Assembly: GCF_030272615.1 (NCBI RefSeq)
Contig: NC_081414.1
Location: 813,792,569-813,856,568, forward strand
DNA length: 64,000 nucleotides
From: Cryptomeria japonica
Taxonomy: Eukaryota; Streptophyta; Pinopsida; Cupressales; Cupressaceae
Direction: 5' to 3'
In this document: positions 47,061 through 59,767 of the stretch, piece by piece
How the letters are laid out: each line of letters opens with the position of its first letter
Position numbering within the stretch: the stretch's first letter is position 1
The notes under the pieces: model-generated
Told to the model about the DNA's origin: nothing
Database searches by the model: none
The model's input: the letters and a program-made list of their open reading frames with translations, nothing else
Program-made: the position numbers and the translations under genes

Positions 47061-48230
47061 AGGCACTTGTATTGTTTATCTAATATCATTGTATACTTGG
47101 ACTTTTATTATTTTATGATGATCTATATGTAGACATGGACTCTATATGATGATGATCTTTATTATGCACGTTATTCTATTTTATGATCTATATGCCTTGA
47201 TTATATGGATGCAATGATTAGATGGATGATGATATGATGATGATTTATCTTTCCTTGCTTTATGATAATGATCTAGATGATGAAATGATAAATGTTTTTT
47301 TATTTTTATTTTTTATTTTGATGACCTTGGATGCAACTGAAAATAATTACTAACTTGAATGATGCAATGATCTATATAGAAATGCAAAGAATGATTATGC
47401 AATATGCTAGTCGAATGTTTTTGATTTTTGATGCAATTTGAAAATGATGTGAAAATGTAAATGAAATGATTGATTGCTTATATGATTATGAGTCTAAGTG
47501 AAAAGATGCAATTAAATGAGATGAAATAATAATGCAAATAATAATGATGATACACTACATGATTAATGAAATGCAGTTATGATGAATGCAAATTGTTTTT
47601 GTTTGTCCAAGTATACTCAATCGTGATTTATGATTGTTGATCTGTGAATGAAAATGAAATGCTTATAATGCAACTGGTAATGAATGCTTATAATGTAGAT
47701 GAATAATGGGCTAATATAAAATGATCTAACTAAAAATTATACTGCCATTCTTCATATGCTATCTTGTAACAGTGCTTGATTTCATCATTGAGCTTTTAAA
47801 ATGTTGTAAGAAAATACAAGCAACTTGACATAAAGATTCAAGATGACCTGAGTATTTATTACATGGATTTTTGATATAGAAAGTTAATACAAGAAACATG
47901 ATATAATGGATCAAGTTGACTTGAGTATTGCTTGAAGAACAGACAAGGACTATCTCCTTTCATGCATGACTTGGAACGTCCTCCTTGATATTTTGTTGAT
48001 CATATCCTAAGACAAGTACATACTGTCGTAAGAGATAAACCACAAACAATAATCAAAGAAAAATAATCATGGCCCATCATAGCTTCTCTAGCCATGGACA
48101 TCCTTGAGTCGCATAGAGTACATGCTTAGCAATAAAATTGAGATATAAACACTGAATCTTGTATGTCATTCACATGTTTGTATGGTCATTAACTGATATA
48201 GTCATCTTGATGAATGATCTTTAATAATCC
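47061..48230. other. AT-rich 3' region of PMD-1
   Basis: No coding signal. Rich in ATGATGATGA and GAAATGA blocks; similar in character to 63080-63460 behind the PMD-3 gene. Confidence 0.55.
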
Positions 48231-48428
48231 TTTATTTTTTGATTAAGGAAAATCAAGTTTTAAGGGACCCAAAACCTGCTTACATAACGAGAAGATAAGC
48301 ATAAAAGAAACTAGAGAGAACAGGACATAGAAAGAAAAGCTGCAAAAGAACAACAGAGAAAACAACAGCTAAGGAAAAGAATAACAAAAATCCAGCGAGA
48401 GACTAGCAACCAAAGACCAAATTACATG

Positions 48429-50420
48429 TCAGATGAAAATATTTATAGACTCTTCCACATCCTTAACCAACATCATCATAGCATTAGCTGCTTCTTTCAG
48501 GTCTTTGTTTCCCTGCATCTGATGTATGTCTTTAGTCTTCATTTCCAGATCACTGGTAGTTTGCCTTGTTCTTCATCCTGAGGAGTGAGGAGCAGAACTG
48601 GTGGCTGACACATCATTAATGATCACCATCTCTTTGTTTTGCTTGTTCTTCTCCAGACAAGCAACCAGAGCGTTCATGTTTTGAGATGACACCTTCAAAA
48701 CCTCAATCAAGGCTATGCTCCATAAATTTCTTCAAGGCCTTCTTAGTTTTTGTAATTCGGTTGATAATAATTTCATTGTCAACCTCTCCCTTTTCTTTGA
48801 TGATTCTGATCACATCTTCAAGATGATTCAAATCTCCCTTAATGATATCTTTTTCCAGCCAATCCTGAATTTCTTCTTCATCCTCTGCCTCACTGGTATC
48901 CACCACTACATCCTCTTTACCTTTATTATTGGTAGACTTAATCAAATTCTCAATTTTATAATCTAGATCTCTCTGTTTATTCTGAATACTGGAGATATTT
49001 TCAATCACCCATTTTTGGAAGTTAAAAATTTCCAGAGTACAATATTTGGCCACATTCAAAATGGAATCCACGGTCTCCATAACTCGACTAGAGCCCATAG
49101 ACCTAGGGTTTCCCTCCTTTGTAGTGTGCTCAACTTAATTCCTTCTATCTGAGACATTATTCTTTACTTTCAGCTCTTCAACATACTCTTTTCTCTACAC
49201 CTTCTCTTCCTTGCCCTCAACCTCTTTCTTCTGCTCACTTTCTACCTCATCATCAACCTCCTTCCCCTGTTCCTCCTCTAAACTAGCATTCACTTCCATG
49301 TCATCTTTATCTTCATCACTAATCCTCACTTTCTTATGTAGAGGAAGATTAGATGAATCTTCATCAGACTCAGAGCCATCATGACCCTCATAAATGTGGG
49401 AATTTTCCACCAAAGGATCTTCCCTATTAACCCTAGCTTTACCCTTCAAATGCTCATAAATTAACAATATAAGGCCTTGGTGAGAAATGGGATAGGATTT
49501 AGGTTTTTTGGCATGGTCGACCAGACTATCGTTAAGGGTAGAAGATAAATAGAAAGGCAACAAAATCTTTGAGCCATGGTGAAAATGGTTTAGGATGACA
49601 AAATGGTAATTGTAAACCTTTGAAAACCTACCATCAACTGTTAGGTATTCCATTAAGACTCTTAACATCTTCTGCTAGAAAGATTTTACCTAATGAGGGA
49701 GGTAGTAGGATGCATTGTCCTTCTTAGCAAGTCGAACCCTCTCTTCATCACTTTTAGGGAAGTTCTTGGTAGCTTCCATCGAGAACTTGCGGTCTTTGTA
49801 GAATTTGGTACCTTCCTTCTATAAACTTGTAACCTCCACCACCAAATCTTCATCCAGATTCCAAGTTTGTCTGAATAGAGTGACTTTATTATTTCTCCAT
49901 CCCTTGGAGAAACCATGAGACACCAAATTTTTACTCCCATGCAGTTTTTGCATGTAATCAGTGAAACCATATCTATGCAACCTTTGCCATATTTTTCGTT
50001 CACTTTTCCAGTTATCACATCTGGAAGGCTCATTGCGATTAAGATTACCCCCCATAATGTGATTCAGGTTGAAACCCTCAACAAAGAATGAGATACTCAA
50101 ATTCTGAAGAAACAAGATAACTGGATTTAAGTTTAGACTCTGGAACAATACGCTGGAATTAAAAAATAGGGTTATTTCATTGTTATTCAAATAGTCTTTT
50201 AAAACATTCAAAATGAACCAACACTTAATATGATTAGGCCCGTCAAACTGGTTATTATAATCACAATTCCTTAAATAGGTCATCAACTGATACTTCACAT
50301 GACTCCAATATCTAAATCCAGAAAAGTAATAATGAACTTAACTTGTACCATGGACTCTATGAAATAATAATTGCTCACAGACTCCCTTCTTACAAGAAAC
50401 TTCTCTGATATATTTAGTGT
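48429..50420 (-). pseudogene. LINE-1 extra ORF behind RNase H, unknown function
   Basis: Follows the RNase H stop directly on the minus strand with pieces 49819-50298, 49195-49668 and 48703-49098, in several frames, about 650 residues. The N-terminal part is Phe/Leu/Asn-rich with FDGPNHIKCWFILNVL. The middle has RLHRYGFTDYMQKL and an acidic run (EEEQGKEVDDEVES), and the C-terminal part is helical and charged. No zinc, RT or nuclease motif. L1-type LINEs normally end after RNase H or RT, so this is unusual. It could be a captured gene or a true third ORF. Confidence 0.6.
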
Positions 50421-50427
50421 TCTCTAA

Positions 50428-50886
50428 TTAAACCCCCTCATTAGCTAATAAATCAGCTACCTTGTTACCTTCCCTTAGGGTATGGGAAATAAACACACTA
50501 TCATAGGCATCTAATAATTTTTTTGCACTCTCAATGATATTATAAATGTTCCAAGAAGGGGAACTAGTACCTTTGATAGCCTGAATAATATTGAGAGAGT
50601 CCCCTTCCAGCCATATTTTTTTAAAGTTAAAACTTTGAGCAAGCTGGAGGCATTTTAACATTGCCTCAGCTTCTGCCACATGATTGTTTTGAACTCCAAA
50701 GGGAGAGGCAATTGCAGCAACACAAAAACCATAAGAATTTTTGATGACTCCTCCCCCTCTAGCCTTCCCAAGATTTCCTTTAGCTGCACCATCAAAATTC
50801 ACCTTAACCCAATCATGAAAAGAAAATCTCCAAACAACATCATCTCTCCTACTCTTTATATCAGATTTGCAGACCTTTTGAATCAA
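50428..50886 (-). pseudogene. LINE-1 RNase H
   Basis: 152 residues with the RNase HI signature as found in plant L1-like elements and reverse-transcriptase-derived proteins: KVNFDGAAKGN (first Asp), AEAEAM (Glu), LEGDS (Asp) and REGNKVADLLAN (last Asp). All four acidic positions are present. It is the best preserved part of the LINE and would remove RNA from hybrids. Confidence 0.9.
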
Positions 50887-51950
50887 ATTCCATTAAGTGA
50901 GGATTCTTTTCTCATTATCAATCATATTAAGATAGCTCCACTGCTTTTTGTTTTTATGAAGAGTATTTATGTTTTCTTTAATTGCCCTGCAAATCTTTTC
51001 AAAGACCACCTAAGAAGAACACTTAGCCTCCTTGAAAATTCTATTATTTCTCTCCTTCTAGATGTGCCAATAGGTCATAGGTAGGACAAAGGATCGGAGG
51101 GTCTTAATGAGAGGAAATTTGGTAGGGAAGATGCATTGCAAGATGACTTCCTTAAGACTATTTGGCATAACCCAATCAACTTTCCATTGCATCGAGACTT
51201 TACTCTAAATTTCCCATGTAAAAGAACAATGGATAAACAAATGATCCACAGATTCTGCCTCTTTCTGACATAACTCCAACTTGTTAGGAAACATGAATCC
51301 TCTATGAGCCAAGTTAACAATGGTAAAAATCTTGTTGTGAGATGCAAGTCAAAAAAAGATGTTAACTTTAGGAATGAGGAATCTATTCCAGATTTTAGTC
51401 CATATTGGGTTACAAACCTGAGTAACAATTTTTTTATAAGCAAAGGCAACAGTGAAGTTACCCTTGGGATTTCTCTTCCAAAGAAACTCATCATCATAAT
51501 CTTTACTAACAGAAAATGACAACAAATCTTGCTGGAGTAGCGAAAATCCAACATAAATAACATCAAGTCTAACCCAATTATTCTCCTTCCAATAATTACA
51601 AACCATAGAACCATACCTCCTTTTTCATTCATCAATGAATTGGCTGCAATCCTAATTAAAGAGAGGTTCATATTTAATCCAAGCATCCTCCCAGAACCTG
51701 ATTTTATCACCTTTGCCAAGGACCCATCCAGCTCCAACTTTAGCAACTTTTATAGATTTGATCATACTATTCCATATGAAAGAACTAGTAGGGATATCTT
51801 TAGAGTAGAGAAGAGAATGAATTGGCTGGTTATGAATATATTTATCAAACCACACCCTACTCCAATCTTTCTTAATACCAAAAGCCCTCCAAATGTATTT
51901 AGCAAGAAAGGCTTTGTTAAAAGTTTTAAGAACTTTAATACCTAATCCCC
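50887..51950 (-). pseudogene. LINE-1 zf-RVT / linker region
   Basis: Encodes blocks typical of the segment between RT and RNase H: IWNSMIKSI, GAGWVLGKGDKIRFWEDAW (51652-51855), FLWKRNPKGNFTV (51349-51606), then a Cys/His segment and KERNNRIFK. Stops and frame changes occur. The frame at 51075-51746 is a shadow. Confidence 0.78.
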
Positions 51951-52299
51951 CCTTGCACTTAGGATTACAAACTTTATCCTAGGAAACCAAAGCTATCCCT
52001 TTCTTGTCTTCTACCCATGACGAAAGAAATCTTTTCTGAATCCTTTCTAAAGATTCAACAAATTTAACCGGTATACTAAACAAGCTAAGAGCATAAACAA
52101 GAAGATTCTAAAGAGTAGCTTGAAGAAGCTGAAGCTTACTAGCTTGAGATAGCATAGATCCTTTCCAACCTACCAATTTATTATTGATTTTGTCAATTAA
52201 CAAGTTCCAGAAAGAGTTTGGAGGAACCACACCAAGAGGGAGACCCAGATAAGTAGAGGGGAGCAACTCCACCTTACATCCAATAATGTTAGCAATTCT

Positions 52300-53614
52300 C
52301 TACTGCCTCAATATTGGGTTATTTATGAAGTAAATATCAGATTTATCCCAATTAACTTGTTGTCTAGTAGCCAAGGAATAAGAGCTGAGAGAAACTTTGA
52401 AAGCAATAGCCTCACCAACAGAAGAATATCCCATCAAAATCATATCATCAACAAGCTTTTGGTGAGTATAGGAAACATTAGCAGAAGAGGGTTGTAACCC
52501 TTTGATGGTTTTATTCACTTTCAACTTTTGAATTAGTCTGCTCATACTTTACGCCAAGATAGTGAAAAGAATAGGAGAGATAGGGTCACCTTGCCTGAGT
52601 CCCCTACAAGATTTTAAAAATCTAGATGAAGATCCATTAATAAGAATAGAAAAATTTGGAGTAGATATCAATTCTCTAGTAACTTTAATTACCTTCTCAT
52701 CAAATCCAAAGGTCTCCATAACCTTGAAAAGAATTTTCCATTCCACTCTATCATGGGCTTTTGCCAGATCCAATTTTATCAAGAAACCCTCTTTGTTTGC
52801 AACATTAAGAGAGTGGATATTCTCATGCACAAGAATTATAGAATCCAAAATATTCCCATCTGGGACAAATCCTTTTTGCTACTCAAAGATAACAAAGGGG
52901 CGAACAACCAATAGTCTGGAAGTCATGAATTTTGAAATGAGCTTGTAAAAGGAATTACAAAGACTTATTGGCCTAAACTTTCCCATTGAATCAGCTCCAA
53001 CCACCTTACGAATTAGAGCAATAAAAGTAGAATTGATTTCCTTAAGAATTCTTCTGGAACCAAATAATTCTTTGACAACATTAACCATGTCTTTCCCAAC
53101 AATATGCCAATATTCCTGAAAGAAAAACATGGGAAAGCCATCCGAGCCCGGAGCCTTATCCCCTTGAAAAGAAAAAAACAACTTTTTTAATTTCATTAGC
53201 TGTAGGGATAGAAAATAATATCTTCTTCTGGTGAGGTTCAATAATCTTAGGAATGTTATCTACTAGGTCTTGTTGCTTAACAATGTCAATATCCTTACTA
53301 CCATTAAGGAGGTTAGAGAAGAACCTAATAGCTTCATCCCCAATGTCATCATCTTTGAGAAGGATTTTGCCATCAATAATTAATCTAGAGATTTTGCTAC
53401 CAGCTTTATGCTCCATAGATGTCATGTGAAAGAATTTAGTATTTCTACCACTGGCTTCCAACCAAATAGCCCCAGATCTCTGCCTCCAGTAGATTTCTTC
53501 CCTAGATATAGTGTTGTGAAGTTTGGCTAGAATATCATCTTCCTTAGCCTTGGGAAACATATTATAACCATCTTTTTGAATAAAGTTTTGAATATGTTCT
53601 AATTCATCCTTCAT
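52300..53614 (-). pseudogene. LINE-1 reverse transcriptase
   Basis: Pieces 53156-53614 (YWRQRSGAIWLEA.GRNTKFFH, the usual lead-in), 52879-53241 (GDKAPGSDGFP..FFQEYW, GKFRPISLCN), 52549-52848 (KLDLAKAHDRVEW with first Asp, RGLRQGDPISP) and 52300-52545 (VDDMIL, the place of the F/YADD box, both Asp kept). A stop at 52546-52548 and others split it. Would prime on nicked target DNA. Confidence 0.9.
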
Positions 53615-53882
53615 CTTCCTTTTGGATTCAAAAATATCTCCAAAAACCTTCTTATTCTAGATCTTAATGTTAGGTTTGGTATTTCTTAAATTTTTAGCAA
53701 CTTTGAACATGGTAGAACCATCCACATTAATATTCCACCATTTGGCAATGGAATTTTCCAAGGAAGGGTGTGAAATCCACATTTTTTCAAACCGAAAAGG
53801 AAAACATCGATTGCTCTTAACAGACTCAGCAACAAAAGAAATGGGATAATGATCTGAACCTATTCTATTAATAATAAACAAA

Positions 53883-54523
53883 GAACATCTATACTTAAGG
53901 ACCTAGCCAGGAGTGATAAGGGATCTATCGAGCCTTACTTGAATAAGATCTCCTCCATCCCTTCGATTAGACCAAGTGTAGGAAGATCCAGTAAGATCAA
54001 AATCAATTAGGGCATTGGCATTGATAAAGTCCATAAGGTCGATCCTACTATCTAGTTGAGCTTGAGTTCCTCCATATTTGTCACTTTCTTGTAACAGGGT
54101 GTTGAAATCCCCCATCAACAGCCACCTGTCCTGAGAAAAAAACCCCCTTTTCTGCTGAATTTTGTCCCAAAATTTACTCCTAGTAGCTTTAGAATTTGGG
54201 GCATAAATGTTGGTAACCACCTAGTCCCATCCTTCAACAATACATTTAACTCTCATAGAAATAATATTACCATCTTTATCAATCAGATCTCCATCAATAG
54301 TTTTCTTATTCCAAAATATGGCCACCCCACCTAACCCCCCATTTGAACTACTACCACAAACACCTCCCTGTTTGAATAATTTTAATTTTTCAACTTTTTC
54401 CTTACTCATTTTAGTTTCTTGAACCAGGATGATGCCCGACTTATGATCTCTGATAAAATTCCTTAATACATCATGTTTGTGGAGACCATTTAGGCCTCGA
54501 ATGTTCTAGGAAATTACCTTCAT
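53883..54523 (-). pseudogene. LINE-1 endonuclease (APE-like)
   Basis: From ATG 54523: MKVIS, a stop where the family has Trp, then NIRGLNG (Asn), QETK (Glu), GGVAIFWNKK, IYAPN, MGDFNTLL (Asp, Asn), GSSYTWSN and RLDRSL. These are the standard EEP nuclease blocks that nick target DNA. Stops at about 54220 and 53908. Confidence 0.9.
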
Positions 54524-54539
54524 TTGGAAACCTGAGAGC

Positions 54540-55302
54540 AGGATTCCTGGATAGTTCATTTCCTTCCATCAACTATGTTCTATTTACTCTCCTGGTCCCT
54601 ATGCCACTTCATGGTTTTACGTCCCTGCGGGGATTTGGAAAGACCAATATCCGCCTTAGATCTGGTTCTAGTTTTAACCCCATTAGAACAACCTGTCTTC
54701 TTATTTTTATTTTTTCCCACTCCTATTATCTCTTCATCTTCTTCATCTTTATATGTAGGTTGCTTATTATTCCATGGTTCTCCTATTATCTGAGAAGAGG
54801 TGGGCTATTCAGTACCAACATTATGAAATAGAGAATTAAGGTAAGCTTGACGTGAGCCAAACTTGATCTTTTTTTCAACAATAACTTCTTGACCTTCAAA
54901 GACCTTAGGGCAAACTTTATTATTTTTCATATTTGTTTCTTGTAGAGCCTCATGTTGTGATTCATTTGTGTCACCAATCTCACCCTCTTCAGGAGTTTCT
55001 TCTATGTATACATTCTCTACCTCCTAAATCTGTAATACTTCAAATCCATTGACTGCTTTGATCTTAAATCCTTTATCTTTATTCTGTCTATCTTCCTTCT
55101 GACTAGAATCCTTGGAAGGACTAGCTCTCCTATCATCTTTTATTATATCTTGTGGGTTACTAGGAAGTCCACTTCCTCCTTCCTCTTTACCCTCCTCATT
55201 TTTCATAATCCTTTATTACTTGATAATTGATTCTTCATTTTTTTGAGTTTCACGATTCAATTGTTGATGAAATGCCTTGATTTTTGTTTCTTTGTTGCTC
55301 AT
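54540..55302 (-). pseudogene. LINE-1 ORF1-like frame
   Basis: From ATG 55302 (MSNKETKIKAFHQQLN), a charged Ser/Glu/Lys-rich protein with stops, ending shortly before the endonuclease. No RRM or zinc knuckle can be seen, so this is a short or degraded ORF1. Confidence 0.5.
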
Positions 55303-55430
55303 TATCTGTTTCAAAACCCTAGGTGTTTTTGGTTTTTCTAAGTTTTTCGAATGTTTTGGGATTTTCAAAGATTTAAAAGATCACCTTAGCAAAAGGAATT
55401 AGGATTTCTCCCCCAGCCGAAACAAAAATT

Positions 55431-55516
55431 TATTATGGATGTGTGAATTGATCAAGATCCAAACCATAGTGGGATATAAATGCAAATTGATTGATTCTGA
55501 TAAAATCTAAGATAGT
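55431..55516. other. Flank between LINE-1 and PMD-2
   Basis: About 86 bp that may be PMD-1 sequence left between two insertions. Nothing recognised. Confidence 0.4.
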
Positions 55517-56982
55517 TGTGTGCGGGAAAAGCGTGTCGATGAAACTTAAAATGTGAAAATGTTGTTCAAAGGGACTTGTCCACACACCCACAAGACTTCT
55601 TGGTGCAAGTTATGGAGTCATGAGGAATGACTCAACTTCCCAAGGTAGGTTCCATGGTTCTCTATCTCACAAGATCCCTCAAGCCAATGCCTTTGCTCTC
55701 AGATCACTGAGAAAAGTGACTTAAGGATGATGAATGCAAGAATGAGGGATGCTTTAGATTGATTTTAACATGAAATGTATCCTATTTATGCATGATTCTA
55801 TGAATGAGTTAAACTAGATTATAAGATGACAAGATTAGTAGCAATACTATCCTAACATGATATACTAGTTAATGATTTAAGCTAATGATAATAGAAATAC
55901 TCTAAAATGCTTATTATATTAATTCCTATTATAAAGAGATGGCTAAATGTATTGATAAAATTGAGCATAAATGAGATACTAAAAGCTTGGATCCTTTTTG
56001 AAATGGAGGAATGAGAGCTCTATTTATAGGGAAAATAGGGCAATGGAAGGTTAGGATTGAAAGAGTTAATCAAGGGTCAGGATTGAAAGCTATCAATTCA
56101 TGTTTACAATTTCCACCAATGAAATGGTGGCAATTGTCAACATAAGACTGCTTGAGAGGAGAATTAAGAAGCATTAAATGCTTGAGAAGACCTCATGGTT
56201 ACCTTAGAAGGTAAGGGTTAAGGTTAGGTTAGGGTTATCCAATGGATAAAGCTTTTATCCAAAGGATAAACTCTTGTGCAAAGGTTAAATGGATAACCAT
56301 GGTCAAAGCAATGAATTCTTGATGAGACCCCTGGGTTAGATGAGGGTTAAGTTAGGCAAAAAGTCTCTAACCATGCCACTAAGGGTTAGTTAACCATTAA
56401 TGGTTTGAAGTCTTTGAGGACAAATTTGTAAGAGTCCTTCCAAATTTGGGGGTATTCAACAAGTTAACTTGTTGAAGGCATAAAGGCTTTAATGCCTTTA
56501 GAAGAATTTACTCCAAATTTGAGAAGTGACCTCCTTAAATTTAGGGAAAAGGGATAATGAATGGGTTTAGGCTAATTGATTAGGATTAGATGGATTCTAG
56601 AAGAAATTAGGAAGAGGGTTAGGAGGCAAGTGGGAGATGTAGGAAAATGCAAGTGGATGAGGGATAATAGAATTAAAATAAATTGCTTTATTTCAATTTG
56701 GTTGCAAATTGGGGATTAAATAAATTAGATTTATTTAATTGGGGTGAACTATTAAATTAAATGTAAATTTAATTAAAAGTAGAGAGAAGGGATTTAATTA
56801 AATAAAATGATTTATTCAATTAAATGATGTAAAGGGCTTAAGTGAATTTAAATAAATAAATTGAATAATTTATTCAATTAAATAGAAGAATGTGGGTGAT
56901 TAGATTTAACTAAATAGAGGAATGATAATAAAATGAACATTAAATATTCATTTAGGAATATGGTCATTTTTATACGTCTACA
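55517..56982 (-). repeat. PMD-2 3' LTR
   Basis: 1466 bp, TGTGTGCGGG to GTCTACA, homologous to 58023-59434 along its length. Minus-strand TATA at 56020-56029. Confidence 0.87.
56020..56029 (-). promoter_or_regulatory. TATA box of PMD-2 LTR
   Basis: CTATAAATAG on the minus strand, a near-ideal plant TATA; conserved at 58528-58537 in PMD-3. Confidence 0.7.
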
Positions 56983-57035
56983 TTTTGCCCCTCTTTGAAG
57001 TGACGTGTGTGCACATGTTGATTCAAAGAAAAATG
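56983..57035 (-). other. Polypurine tract and hairpin, PMD-2
   Basis: Minus strand AAAGAGGGGCAAAA next to the LTR; CTTTGAA and TTCAAAG form a stem directly upstream. Confidence 0.65.
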
Positions 57036-57314
57036 ATGTGTTGTCATGATTTGGTTATGATCAGTGTGATTTTGTGTTGAGATGTTCATGTCATGCCCCA
57101 GATTTGATAATGATGTTGATAATGCCCCCTCGGGAGATGAATCAAAATTTTGAAAATTTGATTTGTTTTGATAAATTTGATTGCATTTTAAATTTTTGTT
57201 TATGTTGAATGCGATATGTTGATTCATCTCCCAATAATGATGTTTGTGAGGATTAGAAATGAGACCACAAGAAATTTACGTGCTCGTCCACGCAACCCTA
57301 ATTTTCATTTACCC

Positions 57315-57322
57315 TATAAAAA
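57315..57322 (+). promoter_or_regulatory. TATA box of antisense PMD gene, PMD-2
   Basis: TATAAAAA 83 nt before the ATG. PMD-3 has TATAAAAG 82 nt before its ATG. Confidence 0.68.
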
Positions 57323-57397
57323 GGTAAAAAGTGATTTATTTTGTCTCATTTGTGCTAGTTGACTTTGGAGAAAGTGACACTTGGAGAAAAAGACAAA

Positions 57398-57472
57398 ATG
57401 CTGATTCCTTTTGCTTCTCATCGATTCGAGAACATTCGGAGGTATCGGAGGCTCGCCATGTATGGACCACTG
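57398..57472 (+). CDS. PMD-2 antisense gene, exon 1
   Basis: 25 codons from ATG to the donor GTAAGT at 57473 (MLIPFASHRFENIRRYRRL...). Open, with a consensus donor. Exon 2 is not present in this copy within the window. Confidence 0.7.
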
Positions 57473-58022
57473 GTAAGTCATCTTTTTTGACCTCTTTTGG
57501 ATTTTTGTTTTGTCATTTTTGATCATGTTTTTGAATTTCACATGCGAAATTTAATGGTTTAGCATGTTGGGGTTAAACCATAGCGTATACGATAGGTTGT
57601 GTAGTTCATAGAGTTTAACGAAGTAGGGTAGCATCTGGGTAGGTTAGGATAGCGCAAGGGTGGGTTAGGGTAGCATATTGACATAGTTTAGAGGGTAGGG
57701 GGAAGCAGGTAGCACATTGCTTAGAACTAGTGCATAGGGTTTGCCGGGGGTCACATGGGCAGGTTAAGGTAGCGCGTAGGTGTGCCCTAGCGCAGCGGGG
57801 TAGGCTTCCAGCACAGGGACCAAGTAGGATAGCGCATAGGCTAGAAGTAGCGCAAAGGGTAGTTTAGGTGGCACATGGATAAGATAGGGTAGCACATAGG
57901 TGTAGGCTAGCACATAGATAAGATTGGGTAGCAGTTTGATAGGACAGGGGAGTGCATAGGTGCAAGCTAGTGCATAGATAACATTGTTTAGCGCATGAGC
58001 AGAAAAATTTGGGTAAAGTATG
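57473..58022 (+). other. PMD-2 intron fragment with TAGCGCATAGG repeats
   Basis: More than ten variants of TAGCGCATAGG or TAGCACATAGG, 20-45 bp apart, from about 57580 to 58000. Ends where the PMD-3 LTR begins. Confidence 0.7.
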
Positions 58023-59434
58023 TGTGTACGGGAAAAGCGGGTCTATGAAACTCAGAGTGTGAAAAAGTGGTCTCAAAGAGGCTTGCTCACACACCCATAG
58101 GACTTTTTGATGCAAGCTATGGAGTCATGAAGAATGACTCAACTTCCCAAGGTTGGTTCCATGGATCTTTATATCACAAGGTCCCTCAAGCCAATGCATT
58201 CGCTCTTAGATCACTGAGCAAAGTGGCTTAGTGATGACAAATGCAAGAATGAGGGATGCTTTAGATTAAATTTGTCATGAAATGCATCCTAGCTATGCAT
58301 GCTTCTATAAACAAAGTAAACTAGATTATAAGATGACAAGATTAGTAGAAATACTATCCTAACATGATATACTAGTTGATGTTCTAAGCTATTGATAAAG
58401 AAAAATACTCTAAAATGTTATTCTAGATTAATTCTTAATAAAAAGAGGTTAGATGTATTGATGAAATAAGAGCATAAATGAGATACTAAAAGCTTGCATC
58501 GATCCTCAAAATGGAGGAAGGAGAGCTCTATTTATAGTGAAAATAGGGCTATGGATGGCCAGGATTGAAAGAGGTAATCAAAGGTCAAGATTGAAAGTTG
58601 GAAATCCATGTTTGTAATTTGCACCAATGAAATGGTGACAATTGTCAACATAAGACTGGCTGAGAGGGGAGGTAGGAAGCATTAAATGCTTGAGAAGACC
58701 TCATGGTGACCCTAGGGGGTAAGGGTTAAGGTTACGTTAAGACTATCCATTGGATAAAGCTTTTATCCAAAGGATAAACTATCGTGCAAGGGTTAAAGGG
58801 ATAACCATGGTCAAAGCAATGAATGCTTGATGAGACCCTTGGGTTAGATGAGGGTTAAGTTAGTCAAAAAGTCTTTAACCATGCAAGAGGGTTGAGTTAA
58901 CCATTAATGGTTTGGAAGACTTTTAAGGTTTAAGTTGTTGAAGACTTGAAGCCTTTAATGGTTTTCAAAGACTTTGAAGGTTTGAGAAGTGACTTCCCTT
59001 TGATTAGGGATGCGACAATATTTAGGAAATGGGTTAGGTTAATTTAGAAGTGATTAGAAGAGTCTAGAAGGGGGTTGAGGAGGCAAGTGGGAGATGTAGA
59101 ATTTTGCAAGTGGATGAGGAATAAAAAGATTTAATTAAAATAAAATGTTTTATTTCAATTTGGTTGCAATTTGGGAAATTGAATAAATTAGATTTATTCA
59201 ATTTGGGGTAAACTATTAATTAAATATAAATTAATTAAAAGTAGAGAGAAGGTGTTTAATTAAATAAATGATTTATTCAATTAAATGACATAAGTGAATT
59301 TAACTAAGTAAATTGAATAATTTAATTAATAAAATAGAAGAATGTAGGCAATTTAATTAAATTAGATTTAACTAAATAGAGGAATGAACATAAAATATTC
59401 TTTTTAGGAATATGGTCATTTTTATATGTCTACA
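58023..59434 (-). repeat. PMD-3 3' LTR
   Basis: 1412 bp, TGTGTACGGG to GTCTACA. Same family as 55517-56982, with indels. Confidence 0.87.
58528..58537 (-). promoter_or_regulatory. TATA box of PMD-3 LTR
   Basis: CTATAAATAG on the minus strand, as in PMD-2. Confidence 0.7.
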
Positions 59435-59485
59435 TTTTGCCCCTCTTTGAAGTGACGTGTGTGCACATGTTAATTCAAAGAAAAT
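59435..59485 (-). other. Polypurine tract and hairpin, PMD-3
   Basis: AAAGAGGGGCAAAA on the minus strand with CTTTGAA / TTCAAAG stem beside it. Confidence 0.65.
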
Positions 59486-59767
59486 GACGTGTCGTCAAAA
59501 TTTGATTATGATTAGAGTGATGTCATTTTAAATATTTTTATGTCGTGCCCCAGATTTGATAAATGATGTTTGATAATGCCCCCTGGGAGATGAATCAAAA
59601 TTTGGAAAATTTGGTTTAATTTGATAATTTTGTTTCCATTTAAAATTTTTGTCAACATGGAATGTGAAAAGTTGATTCATCTCCCGATAAATAATGTTTG
59701 TTAGGGTTAGACGGAGACCACGAGCAAGATACATGCTCCATCTCCAAACCCTAATTTCAATTCACCC

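Larger units (their letters stand above)
48231..55430 (-). mobile_element. LINE-1: L1-like non-LTR retrotransposon
   Basis: Minus strand. Order: short ORF1-like frame (54540-55302), endonuclease (53883-54523), RT (52300-53614), zf-RVT region (50890-51950), RNase H (50428-50886), then an extra ORF (48429-50420). The 3' end has AATAAA (plus TTTATT at 48231) after a GTTTTGGGTCCCTTAA block. No LTRs. Ends are approximate; I could not find a target duplication. Many stops, so dead. Confidence 0.85.
55517..58022 (-). mobile_element. PMD-2: gypsy 3' LTR and part of an antisense PMD gene
   Basis: LTR 55517-56982, polypurine tract 56983-56996, TATA box, PMD exon 1 and part of the intron; cut at 58022 by the PMD-3 LTR. 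The intron of PMD-3 continues past the equivalent point (about 60470), so PMD-3 seems to have inserted into the PMD-2 intron. The rest of PMD-2 would lie right of the window. Confidence 0.78.

Noticed and set aside
48231-55430. Target duplication of LINE-1
   Set aside because: I compared the flanks of both approximate ends and found no convincing match.
57580-58000. CRISPR-like array of TAGCGCATAGG repeats
   Set aside because: Repeats are short, degenerate and unevenly spaced, in a plant intron.
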